Source: Orientallactaga sibirica (Eukaryota > Chordata > Mammalia > Rodentia > Dipodidae). Taken from it: DNA of 64,000 nucleotides. Shown here piece by piece: positions 11,659 through 22,983 of the stretch (positions are counted from its first letter, which is position 1; every line of letters starts with the position of its first letter). The notes beneath the pieces were generated by a model. That model had not been told where the DNA came from. It searched no databases and saw nothing but the letters and a program-made list of their open reading frames with translations. The position numbers and the translations under genes are program-made. Location: positions 12,754,501 through 12,818,500 of the forward strand of contig JAEOAD010000018.1 of the NCBI GenBank assembly GCA_036365145.1, read 5' to 3'.

Positions 11659-12098
11659 TGAAGGGTTAATAGAGTTCCCTGAAAACTAGAGGGAACTAAA
11701 GAGTTAATAACTACCCTAAGAACAATAAGCAATAGAAAACTTCAGAAACATGGCATTGACAGGCCTGTCTATTCCCAAATGATAATCTAAACTTCCCTTA
11801 GCTAAGAAAACCTTGAGCGAACAGAAACCATCTGGTGGGTTATCCTCCCTAGACAATTTTACTAAAAAAGCTTATTCTGAGCAAGGACACAAGTGCCCTA
11901 TCTACTTCCCTTGGACCTGCAGCTGACACAGTCTGTTTTTCTTAGGAACCCCCTTATAAGCTTGCACCCCAGCCTGGCTCAGTGCTTCAAGCTTCATCCT
12001 GCAGGAGAGCTTAGGCCCCTCACTGTTTCAATAAACAGTCTGTGTGTACAGATCAAGTCCAGTGTTCTCTTTTGCTTTTCTCTTACACTTTCCTTACA
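11659..12098 (+). mobile_element. ERV1-like LTR
   Basis: Starts TGAAGGGTTAATAG and ends CTTACA. A TATA-like TTATAA is at about 11954 and an AATAAA at 12031. It is followed at once by GGTGCTGTGTCTCGG, which looks like a retroviral primer-binding site. No second LTR of this family was seen in the window. The ERV1 class is an inference from the primer-site style and leader. Confidence 0.55.
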
Positions 12099-12850
12099 TT
12101 CTGGTGCTGTGTCTCGGATACCTCTCTGGGGATTTCGGGCTGCACACCCCCCCCCTTTCCTCTCTCCTCTCTACCTCCCTGCCAATGTTTCATTCTCTCA
12201 GGAATACAAAAACTCACTGGGCTCACTACTCTGAACTAAGCAGCCACCTGGACCTGAAACCTTCAGTCTTTCCAGCTTGATACCTGGGGGCTTCTTCCTT
12301 TTCTTCTTCCTTTCACCCTCTCCTACAGGACTTTGGAACTCCATATTAGAGGCCTCTCACCATGTGATCTGCTGCATCCACACCCTCATCAAATTACAAC
12401 TTCAGGACAAGGTATTCATTTTTGGTCTGTGGCAGAGGGGGTTTCTCACTTTTCAGGCCATGGACTATTGGAAACTCTGGGAGCCTCCCACATGTCCTTC
12501 CACCAAACACCCCAAGGCTTATGAGCGTGAGAATGCTCCCTCCTAAACCATGGGTTTAGTTTGCCCTCCTTAAGCCTGGGAGACATCCCTAGTGGCAGGA
12601 TTGGCCATTCTAGTCGTTGTCCTCCAAAATGGGCTCTAAATTATCTATTCCAAAAGACACTCCATTGGCATGTCTCAAGGCTAATTTAAAGGAGCTCCAA
12701 CTTCCTGAGCTCCTGCCTGCCAAATGACTATGGCTCTCTGTTCAAATTTGGCCTCAATATTCCTTAGATAATGGCCACCACTGACCTGAATTTGGTACTT
12801 TTGATTTTAATATTCTTAATGATATTGATAACTTCCTCAAAAGACATGGC
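12099..12850 (+). mobile_element. ERV1-like leader and start of internal region
   Basis: Primer-binding-site-like sequence at 12101-12118, then non-coding sequence with 'CTGGGAGACATCCC' at about 12577, a motif type seen in gammaretroviral leaders. All frames are short. The element is decayed and codes for nothing intact. Confidence 0.45.
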
Positions 12851-12851
12851 A

Positions 12852-13141
12852 GGGCTGGAGAGATGGCTTAGTGGCTAAGGCGCCTGCCTCCTAAGCCTAA
12901 GAACGCTGGTTCTAATCTCCAGCGGTTCCAATCTCCAGGCCCCATGTTTAGCCAGATGCAAAGTGATGCAAGGGTGCAATGCCGCACTTGCCCACAAGGG
13001 GAGCACACATCTGGATTTCGTTCACAGCAGCTGAGAGACTGCTGGCGCGCCCATTTCTGTCTCCCTCTCCCTCTCTGTCTATCTCTCTCTGTCTCTCTCT
13101 CCAAAAATAAATAAAAAATAATAAAAAAATTAAAAAAAAAA
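12852..13141 (+). repeat. tRNA-derived SINE, long subfamily, perfect TSD
   Basis: A 13-base direct repeat AAAAGACATGGCA flanks it (12839-12851 and 13142-13154). The middle holds an extra 'GATGCAAGGGTGCAATGCCG' block and a duplicated B-box-like stretch ('GGTTCTAATCTCCAG' then 'GGTTCCAATCTCCAG'). Inserted into the ERV-like internal region. Confidence 0.9.
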
Positions 13142-14525
13142 AAAAGACATGGCAAGTGGTCTGAGGTTCCTTACTTTTCATGGCTTCTTTATCCTCAGTT
13201 CCCACCCTTCCCATGGTACTTCTTGTTCTACCTACCAAATTCTTCCCTGTCACCAAAAATCCTCTAAAATCCTGTCCCTTCTAAAACTGTACCTATCACA
13301 CACCGTTCTGCCATCTGGCTCTGACTTTCCAGGGTCTCTACCTCTCATCCCAAATTCAAGCCATTTCACTAAATCAAATATAAATTCTACCCTCTTAAAG
13401 AAACTCCTGTCTTTACTGGGCCTCTTTAACTTATTCTACATATGGATATCTAATTTTTCTCTCCTTGCTAAAAGTTAAAAATCACTAAAAAGCTTCTAGG
13501 GTTTTTCCTTTCTTTTCCCTTTCCCCCTTCTTTTCATTACAAGACACCAAAAAAAAAAAAAAGTCAACTTAAAATTCAAACCACTGGCTGTTGCCCTGTT
13601 AAGATTAACTCCTCACCAATTTAAAATATAACTAAAATCTTAAAAGGATGTCTCTCCATGTTTCGTGTTGTTATGTCTAATATTGGCCAACCATGTTGTG
13701 TTATATGCTTTATGTTTCATGTAGTCTGTCCTTATGTATGACTAAATTTATGATTATTAATTGTTCCAATGCTTATGGTAATTAAATGTTCTGATGCTCA
13801 TGTATTTTGAGATGATGTTAAATTATTAAAACCAGGTTTACAATATATTTAAAATAATTAACTTCTATGTTTTTGACAACATCCTTATTCATGTTTACTA
13901 CAACAATAGACATATTTGTATACCAAATTCTTATCTTATATCTACAGAAAGAAATGTGGTTTTGGATCAAAAAAAGACTTTATAAGGTAAGAGATTGTTG
14001 TAAGGCATGTTATTAAAAGGATATGAAAAATGCTATAAAAAACTTATGAAACTTAAACTGAAAAAGGATTGGGCTGCCTGTAGTAAAATGGGTTAACTTA
14101 AAAGTTTTCAATCTTCATATTTTTCTCACCTTAATTGTTCATATAATTCAGGCTTTACTTTTTGTAATAAGTTGATAAATTTGTTTATATTGTCACGTTT
14201 CAAATCAAAGTTAAATTGAACTATATATTTCCTACTGTTAAAACTCTGACTATTGAAAAAAATCTAAATGTTTAACAAAATGAAGATTCATTTTTAATGA
14301 GTTTGTTTATTTAAACCTCATCTAAATGTAACATAAAAATAAAAAACATAAAATTAATATAACTGACCTTCTAAATATTAAAAAAAAAAAACAAAAAAAA
14401 CGAGGGGAGCCTAGGGGAACTGCTGACCCAGGGAAATTGGAAGACAGACAGACAATCAGAATCCAGACAGTTCTATTTATATTTAGCCATAGGGACAAAA
14501 AAAAAAACAAAAAAAAAAACCATAC
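13142..14525 (+). other. decayed ERV-like sequence grading into AT-rich DNA
   Basis: The first 350 bases continue the ERV-like region interrupted by the SINE; short stretches look like worn gag sequence but frames are broken. From about 13550 on it is AT-rich with no family I can name. A block at 14305-14350 recurs in diverged form at 17470-17525, which points to a repeat. Confidence 0.35.
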
Positions 14526-14528
14526 AAG

Positions 14529-14790
14529 GGCTGGAGAGATGGCTTAGGGGTTAAGGCGCCTGCCTCCTAACCCTAAGAACACTGGTTCCAATCTCCAGAA
14601 GTTCCAATCTCCAGGTCCCACGTTTAGCCAGATGCAGTGACGCAAGGGTGCAAGGCCGCACTTGACCACAAGGGGGCGCACACATCTGGATTTCGTTCGC
14701 AGCAGCTGAGACACTGCTGGCGTGCCCATCTCTGTCTTCCTCTCCCTCTCTCTTTCTGTCTCTCTGCAAAAAAATAATTTAAAAATTTGA
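14529..14790 (+). repeat. tRNA-derived SINE, long subfamily
   Basis: Same subfamily as the copy at 12852: duplicated B-box-like stretch, 'GACGCAAGGGTGCAAGGCCG' and 'GGATTTCGTTCGCAGCAGCT'. Confidence 0.9.
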
Positions 14791-15855
14791 AAAAAAGTTA
14801 AAAAAATACAAGCAGAAGTTAGAAAAAAACTTAAATGGTCATATTAAAAGTCTTATTGTTAGAAAGTTTTTGTTGGTAGTTATGAGATGAACTGACTAAG
14901 GAAGATAAACTGAAGAGGAAACTAAATGTTAATAAATGTTTGATTAAAAAGATTGTTACAGAGTGGTTACATAGGTTGTAAGGTAAAAGTATGTTGATGA
15001 AGGTATGAGTAAACTTAAACAAAAAGTTAAAGACAAAGTTCATTAAGTCATAAAGTGCTTGATCAGATTACAGCCTCCTTGAGATATATAAGATGACTAT
15101 TAGCCTAGGGCTTGTATCCAGCTAACAAAGGATGGTCCTGGCTGGTAGCAGGAAGCTATGGCACTCAGGTGGTAAACTAAAAAACTTTCACTGATTGATA
15201 TTAATCTGGTCATGATAATGGTTGTGAAAGACTGACTTTAAAGTTCTCAACCAAGTTTACTATGTTCCTCTATTTGTCAACCTTTTACTATTTAATAAGA
15301 TTATTATATCTAAAAGAAAGAAAACAAAAACAAACAAACAACTGTAACCTTAAGATGGTTCCTGTGTTGTTCGTGCTGTTTTACTGGGTGCTTATCACTG
15401 AAATTATTGCCTAAGTCTTATAAACGGTGATTTAGTCATTGTAACTTTGTTCTTCGGGAAGCTAAGGAAACTCCTCCTGTCCTAGAAAAGACTGCAATAT
15501 ACAAACAATGTTAATATAGTTTGTCTAGGCTTCATATATTCTACCATTCGTAGATATTGCCTTATGTTAAACTTAAAAATGGTTTATAGATTAAAGGTAG
15601 TTGATGAAAAAAATTATTTCTAGCATAATGTCTCTAATGTATATTAAAATCAGACTAATTTAGCTCAACATTTAATTTAGCTCAATATTCTTAAACTATG
15701 TATACTCAGTCTCAGTCAAGGTTTTACTTAAGTAATTGTCTCATTTCTTGTATCTTAAGATCATTGCTTATAGATATATTGATACTTAAGACATGTTCCC
15801 TGCTCTAGAAAAATGATCTTAAATGCTACTGTTCTGCTTCCAGTTTGTGGGGTAA
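14791..15855. other. AT-rich sequence, unclassified
   Basis: Strongly AT-rich with no open frame of note, no exon and no named repeat. It may be old retroviral or L1 internal sequence; not shown. Confidence 0.3.
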
Positions 15856-16738
15856 TTGGTACCCACACAGGTATCTAAACTAATCAAAGATGTCACCAAA
15901 TACATTCTGACCAGAAAACTTCCCTGTAGACCAGCCAACTGAAAGCTGGAAAAAGCTGCACAGCATGCAGCTGTATGGGAGACAGAAGTCATCAGTGGTG
16001 AAAACAGTGGACACTGGAAACATCAAGTTTGGCCATAGAGGCCAAATGACAGAATAGGTGCAATAGTGGCAGGTCTGCTCTGGGAGAAAACAACTGCTCT
16101 CTAATTGGACTGAAGGCTCCCTCTGCGGGAGGGAATACATGCCTGGTACTGAAAAACCTAATCCAAAGCCTATGGCAGGGGAGGTCATGAGCCTTAGGGG
16201 TATAAAGCCTGCTCTTTTCTGACTAAATGTATATATTATTCCCACCAAACTGCCCTTAAAGCACTATACTTAATGTTCATATTCATGTATTAATGCTACT
16301 CTCACTTCTGGTTAGAGAAGCTTCTCTTTTCATATGGCGATGACCACTGGGATGACCCAAAAGGCAACACAGGTGCTGAGAAGAAGGGACAGAAGAGTGC
16401 TCAACACTGAAACATCTCTGTCACACCCTCCAAAGCTCAGGGTCCATTGTGGAAGAGGTGGCAGAAAGAATGGAAGAGCCAAAGGAAGGGTACCACTCCT
16501 TACAATGCAACTATCCAGACAAAAATTGGCCTCAATATCCATGACATTGCAGTGCCTAGCAATACCTTCACAAGACCCTCATAATAGGAGAAAATGATGA
16601 TGACATCAAATTAAAAGAGAGACTAATGGGGAGAGGGAGGGGATATGATGGAGAATGGAGTACTGAAGGGGAATGGGGGGAGGGAAATATCATGGTTTAT
16701 TGTCTGTAAGTATAGAAGTTGTCAATTAAAAAAAAGAT
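15856..16738 (+). mobile_element. LINE-1 3' UTR-like segment, second subfamily
   Basis: Matches 25540-26048 closely ('AGCTGGAAAAAGCTGCACAG', 'CAGTGGACACTGGAAAC', 'GGGAGGGAATACATGCCT'). Both end with a G/A-rich block, 'GGTTTATTGTCTGTAAGTA' and GTCAATTAAAAAA. A B1 follows in its A tail. Confidence 0.55.
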
Positions 16739-16900
16739 GTTAGCCGGGTGTGGTGGCGCACGCCTTTAATCCCAGCACTCGGGAGGCAGAGGTAGGAGGA
16801 TCGCCAAGAGTTCGAGGCCACCCTGAGACTACATAGTGAATTCCAGGTCAGCCTGGACCAGAGTGAGACCCTACCTCGCAAAACCAAAAAAAAAAAAAAC
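16739..16900 (+). repeat. B1 SINE
   Basis: Nearly intact: GCCGGGTGTGGTGGCGCACG to GACCCTACCTCGCAAAACC, plus poly(A). Confidence 0.95.
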
Positions 16901-17748
16901 AAGATGTTACCAAATTCAAATGCCAAAACTTTATGCTTGCTATGTTCTGCCTGTACTTATAAATATTAAGTAGTTTTAAAAAATAAGATGTGCCTACCCT
17001 CTAAAAGGCTGATTCTCTGTATTTCCCTTGCCTTGTTTACATAGTTCAAACTTAGTTCTCTATAAGATGATAACTTTATGTATAATGTCATACCTCATAT
17101 TATGATAAAAGTTAAAGGCCTCTGGTACAAAGTTATATCTTGTACTGAAATAAACTTTCATGCTAATTATGTCTCATACTACATAGTCTTTTGTACTGAC
17201 ACTGTAGTTTTTGTACTATTTCAAGGTCATAGTTTGTATTACAGCTCCTGGCCAGTACTAAAATTATCTTGTGTTTCTTCTTATTCCACAACACAGCTAC
17301 AGACATCTCTTTACTACTTAACCATTTTCTCAGGCTTTGGAAGTGATTCCCCTGGACTCATGCTGATGTAAAAATAGACTGATTATCCACTCCAACACTC
17401 TGGTGTTGCTTCTGTAAGCCTTAATTTCCCATGTCAATATCAAGGTTAACAAGATCAAGATATTTAAACTAGTTTTGTCTATTTATTTAAACTCTATCCA
17501 AATGTGACATAAAAGTCAAAACTAAGCCTTTATTTTTTTACATAGAACATCTGTTTACAACTATAGGTTTCTTAAATGTTATACTTTTACATGTTTTCCT
17601 ATTGGGTAAGACTTTTATTTATTTGCCATAAACTTATTCTAATAAATAAAATTGGGTCTAATTATATAAAATATATTTAATTGTATTATATAACCAGTAT
17701 AATTCTATAAAACACAATGTCATTATGTTTATAAAATAAACAACTAAG
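16901..17748. other. AT-rich sequence, unclassified
   Basis: 17470-17525 resembles 14305-14350. No gene seen; the 97-residue frame at 17078-17371 has no recognisable domain. Confidence 0.3.
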
Positions 17749-17960
17749 GATTGGGGTTAAGGGTTGGTTAAGGCATTTGCCCACAAAGCCTAAGGACCCT
17801 GGTTCAATTCCCTAGGACCCACATAAGCCAGATACACAAGGGGGCACATGCATCTGGAGTTCGTTTGCAGTGGCTGGAGGCCCTGGCGCGCCCATTCTCT
17901 CTTTCTCTCTGCCTCTTCCTCTCTCTCTCAAATAAATAAATTAATTAAATCTTTTTAAAA
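17749..17960 (+). repeat. tRNA-derived SINE (B2-like)
   Basis: 'GGTTCAATTCCCTAGGACCC', 'GGCCCTGGCGCGCCCATTCT' and a CAAATAAATAAATTAATT tail. Confidence 0.9.
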
Positions 17961-18655
17961 ACAGTCAAAAAAACAACTGATAATAACAAATTATCAAGAC
18001 TAATCAAGTTTTAGCTTTTTGGCCTAACATACTTTCATTAGTTCTCCTAAAAATAAGACTTTTTGGTCTATGGACCAAGCAAGTAAAGACCATGAACTTC
18101 TGTATTAAAGACAACACAAAAAGAAATATTTAAACCTAAATTTCAGAATCAGTTACTTTCTTAATCTCTATCACATCTAAATTTAAAATAATTTAAGATA
18201 TTTCAAATATTGCTTCAATACTAATCTCTCATACATCCTATCTTACCTAAACCAAAACTTTATATTTCCACAAATTCCACACCTGACAGCAAATGAGTAC
18301 CTGGAACAAGCACCCACCACAACAGGATGCAAATCCATGTGTCTGACCAGCTCCCCCAAAACTGATTTCAGTAATAAAGCCTATGTATAAAAACAAGACA
18401 GATGCAAAACCTGGGAGCTTCTTCAAGATTATGTCCAAGAATTCAGTTGACAAGACACCACCACGTACCTGAGATAGAGGTGCATGTACACCAATCCCTC
18501 TCCTTCAAGGCTATTTAAAGTACACACAAATCTTTTCAAACCCACTACACTACTAAAACTGCACAAGTCCACAATAAACTCCCCATTCCTAGGATAGAGC
18601 AATGATCAGTTTTCAGCTATCATCTCATCTCTCAAAGGCACTGGAAATGACTGTG
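17961..18655. other. intergenic sequence, nothing recognised
   Basis: AT-rich at first, then mixed. AATAAACTCCCC at about 18572 looks like an LTR poly(A) region, but no LTR could be delimited. Confidence 0.3.
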
Positions 18656-18868
18656 TTTTTTTTTTTATTTTTATGTATTTATTTGAGAGAAGGAGAGAGA
18701 GGGGGAAGGTGGGAGAGAGAATTGGTGTGCCAGGGTCTCCAGCCACTGTAAGTGAACTCCAATCCCATATACCACTTTGTGCATCTGGCTTACATGGGTC
18801 CTGGAGAATTGAACCTGGGTCCTTCGGCTTTGCAAACACCTTAACTGCTAAGCCATTTCTTTAGCCTG
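18656..18868 (-). repeat. tRNA-derived SINE (B2-like), antisense
   Basis: T-rich start, 'TATGTATTTATTTGAGAGAA', and 'TAAGCCATTTCTTTAGCC' at the plus-strand right end. Confidence 0.9.
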
Positions 18869-18879
18869 ATTGTATTAAT

Positions 18880-19000
18880 TCTTGGGAAACATATATCTCT
18901 TTACTCTGAGAATAGTATATTTCTTTTTTTCTCTTTACTTCTAGAACATCCCACTCCTCATTCTTCTCTTTACTCCTAGAATACTCCTAGAATACTCCTA
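18880..19000. repeat. local tandem-like repeat at the MaLR left flank
   Basis: Units built on 'TCTCTTTACTCCTAGAATA' recur three to four times. The same unit resumes after the MaLR at about 20826-20895 ('CACTCCTCATTCTTCTCTTT' occurs on both sides). Confidence 0.7.
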
Positions 19001-19356
19001 TGGTATTTTGAATGGATGTCCCCATTCAAAATAGGAGTTTTACTCACACTTTTAACTGGGCTGGAAGGGGTGCCACTGTGGGCAGATCCTAGGGTATATC
19101 CCTAAGTTGTGCTTGGGTGCAGATTTGTATTGCAGCCTAAGGCACAGAGTGTTTGAGCTCTGCCTGGTGTTCCTATTGTCCTTGCTTATAGTGCTGGTGG
19201 TGTTATTTTTCCTCTGTGTGGATCTGGGAAAGGGCCAGCTTCTTCCACCATTATGGAAATGCCCCTGGATCTGTAAGCTTCAACTAAATTCCATCCCTAC
19301 CATAAACTGTGCCTGGTTTTTCTCTTCATTCCAGCAATGTTAAGCTGGTTGCCACA
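19001..19356 (+). mobile_element. MaLR-type 5' LTR
   Basis: Starts TGGTATTTTGAATGGATG and ends GGTTGCCACA. Similar along its whole length to 20475-20821. 'CTGTAAGCTTCAACTAAATT' and 'CCATAAACTGTGCCTGG' are the usual 3' part of MaLR LTRs. Confidence 0.8.
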
Positions 19357-20474
19357 GAATTGGTACCAGAAGGGAGGGTTGCTGCATGATGAATCTGACC
19401 ATGTGGGTTTTGGTCTTTTGGAACTTTTGTTTTGGAGCAATGGGCATGGACTTTGTACTTGCAACTGTAGATGCCTCCCAGAGTGGTAACCCAAGGTTTA
19501 TAGACTATTATGGAGAGAATTTGAATTGTATTTGGAATCTTTGCTTATCAAATTTCTAAGGGGAAGGAAAGGCCTCAGAAAACTTTGTTGGAACTGGGCT
19601 ACTGGTATAATGGCTGACTATATTTAGCTGCCCATGCTCAGAGTTTGATCAAGATTAAATTTGTAATGAACTAATGAGCTTAGCTAAAGATAAGAACAGA
19701 GAAATGTATGACTTAAAGTTGGAAAAACTCGAGCAAGTTTAAAATTACTGGCACTGAGACTCGTCACCCAACTGCTTTACATTGAAACAATGGAAAGAAT
19801 GCCTAATGAAAGACTGAATTGTGGGAATGCACTCTTTTGAAAGGAGTTGGCTGAAGTACGGAATCTGCTCTTCAAGGTCACAATTATTTCACCCCTGAAT
19901 GAACAAGATGGCTGTGTCTGAACACCTCATTTTGGAAGCATGAAAAATGAGTGGAGCGGGTCATAAAGTGCACATGGTTCCAGGAGCCACTGCTGAGATG
20001 CAGTATAAAGGGCATGATGACCCTGTTAGGCCAGCAGAGCCATTGGATGGATCCCCAAAGATGTTTTGGATATACCACAACTGTTCAAGGGTAACCATGG
20101 AGTGCTGTTGGGTCAGGATGGAATTTTTCCTGGAGATTCACCCCAGCTGGAGGGATGGATTGAAAATCTAAAGTCAGTCACTGGTTATGATATCATACTT
20201 GAATTGCGGATATTTGATTGTTTGGTTGTTACTGAGTTTGCATCCAGTCTCTCCTTGTTATGCCTTATAGCAGTTGGAAATGTTTACTCTATGCCACTAT
20301 GTTTAAAATATGTAACTTGTTTTGATTTTACAGGATTCAAGTTAAGAGAGTATCTTAAATCTGAGACTTAGAACTTTGGGAACTATCAAGTTGATGAATA
20401 CTATGGGGACCTTTGAAGGTGGACTGAATACAATTTACATGTTAGGTGGTTATGAATCTATTGGGGACCACGGG
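19357..20474 (+). mobile_element. MaLR internal region, non-coding
   Basis: Begins GAATTGGTACCAGAAG right after the 5' LTR, as MaLR internal regions do. Near the 3' end 'TGTTTTGATTTTACAGGATT' and 'GAACTTTGGGAACTATC' match the usual MaLR 3' internal layout. About 1.1 kb, without retroviral coding capacity; MaLR elements are non-autonomous relatives of ERVL. Confidence 0.75.
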
Positions 20475-20821
20475 TGGTAGTTTGAATGGATGTGATACAG
20501 GAGTTTTATTCAAGTTGAAACTTGGCTGGAGGAGGTGTCACTGTGGGCAAACCCTAGGGTCTAACCCCAAGTTGTGTTTGGGTGCAGATGTGAATTTCAG
20601 CCTAAGTTACGCAGGGTGTTTGGGCTCTACCTGGGGTTCCTGGACTGTGCTTGCTTATGATGCTGTGGTGATATTTCTCTCTGCATGAATCTGTGAAAGA
20701 GGGTCAATTTCTTCCATCATTATGGAATTTCCCCTGGATTTGTAAGCTTCAAATAAATGCCATTCCTCCTATAAACAGTGCCAGATTTGGAAGTTCATCC
20801 CAGCAACGTGAAGCTGTGACA
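20475..20821 (+). mobile_element. MaLR-type 3' LTR
   Basis: Starts TGGTAGTTTGAATGGATG and ends GCTGTGACA. Partner of the LTR at 19001-19356; by eye the two are clearly alike but far from identical, so the insertion is old. Confidence 0.8.
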
Positions 20822-20934
20822 ACTACACTCCTCATTCTTCTCTTTACTCCGAGGATAGCACATTCTTCCTTCTTCTATTTACTCCTGGGACATGACACCC
20901 TTTCTTTTTCTCGTTGATTGATCTTCTTCACCGT

Positions 20935-21310
20935 GTGACTTGAATGCATCCCCTAAGGTTGTGTGCACTGAAACTTAATCCCCATTATTATATTAAAAAT
21001 TATTTTTATTTATTTATGTATTTGACAGAGAAAGGGGGAGAGAGAGGGAGAGAGAATGGACACACCAGGGCCTCCAGCCACTGCAAACGAACTCCAGATG
21101 CATGTGCCCCCTTTTGCATCTGGCTTACGAGTCATGGGGAATTGAACCTAGGTCCCTTGGCTTTGCAGGCAAATGCCTTAACTGCTAAGCCATCCCTCCA
21201 GCCCACATGTGGGCCTTTGAACCTCCTTACTGTGAGTTACATAACCTCTTCTTTATAATTATCCAGCCTCAGGCCATTATAGTAAAACAAGATGGATTAA
21301 TACGGCTGTC
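20935..21310 (+). mobile_element. MaLR/MLT1-type solo LTR, split by a SINE
   Basis: Left part 'GACTTGAATGCATCCCCTAA' and 'CTGAAACTTAATCCCCATTA'; right part 'ATAATTATCCAGCCTCAGGC' and 'GATGGATTAATACGGC'. An antisense tRNA SINE (20992-21205) separates them. Confidence 0.7.
20992..21205 (-). repeat. tRNA-derived SINE (B2-like), antisense, inside the LTR
   Basis: 'TTTATTTATTTATGTATTTG' to 'TAAGCCATCCCTCCAGCCC'. Confidence 0.9.
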
Positions 21311-21799
21311 GTTTGCTTTTCTCTTCTTCCTAATGTCTAAATTTTAGCAAACTCAACCCTTAATCTTTTCTTCTTTGCATACATTTAGTGTGCTATCCAG
21401 TCACCATCTTTTTTTCCTTTTCCCTCAAAGTTACTCCTCATTGCCTGCTCTACCACTGACATGGACCATGGAAAGATACTTCCTGCACAGTTATGATATT
21501 CAGTTTTGTAGATAAAGAGGGAAACATCAATAATTAGGTCTGGTTTCTAAACAGAATTAAAACTACCAATTCTACTGGAACTAAATTTAATCTCAAGTCA
21601 CGTAATTTCTGGGCAACTTGCTCAGGTGCCAGCAGAGCTAGATGCCTGTCCCAGTTCCAGCTCTCATTCTCTAAGTGAGAGGCCTTGAACAATGGGCTCT
21701 CAATTTCTGGAGTTCCCTTCTTCTTTCCTCTAATACTTGGTTAAATCACCCTTTAAGTAGTAATATGAATCAAAATCACTCCTCAATGTTAACTACAGA
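21311..21799. other. intergenic sequence, nothing recognised
   Basis: No exon, RNA gene or named repeat. Confidence 0.5.
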
Positions 21800-22485
21800 A
21801 CTATTCTAAGACTATGAACACTCACTGCTAAGGTTTATATACAAAAGGACTGAAAACTGTCATGCTAATGTGTGTGAGTGTTCTCGGCAGCACTGTTTAC
21901 AAAGAGAACCATGGATTAAAGGACAAACAAAATTGTGTTCTATACATATTATGTGCCATTATTCAGCCATCAAAAGCAAAAAAAAAAAGTCTTCATACAG
22001 GTTCAAATGTGGAAGAATGCTAAGAGCATCATGCCACATGCAAGAGGCCAGCTATGAATTTGAATTTATATGAAATGCCTAGAATAGAAAAATGCATTGC
22101 ACCAGCACATAGATAGGTGGTGGCTACAAGCTAGAGGGAGAAGAAATATAAGAACTGTTTAAAAGGCCCTGGATTTGATATTACAGCAATGACAATATTT
22201 TAGAACTAGAGATGGTGGTTACATAACACTGTGGATATGCTAAATGTTACCTTAAAATGGTGTGTAATTTTGTTGTTTGTTTTTTTCAAGATAGGGTCTC
22301 ACTCTAGCTCAGGCTGACCTGGAATTCACTATGTAGTCTCAGGGTGGCCTTGAACTCACAGCGATCCTCCTACCTCTGCCTCCCAAGTGCTGGGAATAAA
22401 GGCATGCACTACCATGCCCAGCAATGGTGTGTAATATTTTATGTGAATTTCACCTCACTTCAAAGAGAGAAAGCAGTTAAAAAAA
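21800..22485 (+). mobile_element. old LINE-1 3' end
   Basis: 'GCACTGTTTACAAAGAGAAC', 'TATTCAGCCATCAAAAGCAA', 'TTTATATGAAATGCCTAGAA' and 'GGTTACATAACACTGTGGAT' follow the order of the mammalian L1 3' end. It is split by the antisense B1 at 22272-22425; 'GGTGTGTAAT' recurs on both sides. Confidence 0.75.
22272..22425 (-). repeat. B1 SINE, antisense
   Basis: 'GGGTCTCACTCTAGCTCAGG' to 'GGCATGCACTACCATGCCCA'. Confidence 0.95.
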
Positions 22486-22504
22486 AAAATCTTTGTAAAT
22501 AGCA

Positions 22505-22615
22505 GCTGATGACAGGGTTCTGGTCTTAGTCCTGGTTCCTACTGGCAATGACAATCTGTCTGGGCCTGTTTCCCCATCTATAAACTTACCAGACTGAATT
22601 ACATCACAAGTCCTC
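22505..22615 (+). repeat. probable MIR SINE
   Basis: 'GGTTCTGGTCTTAGTCCTGG' and 'CTGTTTCCCCATCTATAAA' match the MIR core. Confidence 0.5.
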
Positions 22616-22776
22616 ACCCAGAAGAGCCTGAGCCAGTCACATGGAGAGCGCTTCTAGACACACAAGGCCATCCCACTTCTCTGAGCAATGAACACAGGAC
22701 AGACTCAGGCCTGTGCACTGTGCCACAAACATGTTATTTCAAGATTGACTCCCTCTCCTTTTAAAAACAGCAGGTG

Positions 22777-22983
22777 GGGGCTGGAGATGGCTTAGCGGTC
22801 AGTTGAGGCACTTGGCTACAGGGCCAAGGGACCCAGGTTCGACTCCCCAGGACCCACGTAAGGCAGATGTACAGGGGGCACACACACCTGGAGTTCATTT
22901 GCAATGGCGGAGGCCCTGGCACACCCACTCTCCTCTCTCTCTACCTGCCTATTTCTGTATCTCTCTCTCTCAAATAAATAATA
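22777..22983 (+). repeat. tRNA-derived SINE with an 18-base perfect TSD
   Basis: TTTTAAAAACAGCAGGTG is repeated exactly at 22759-22776 and 22984-23001. Such a long exact duplication indicates a fairly recent L1-driven insertion. Confidence 0.92.
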
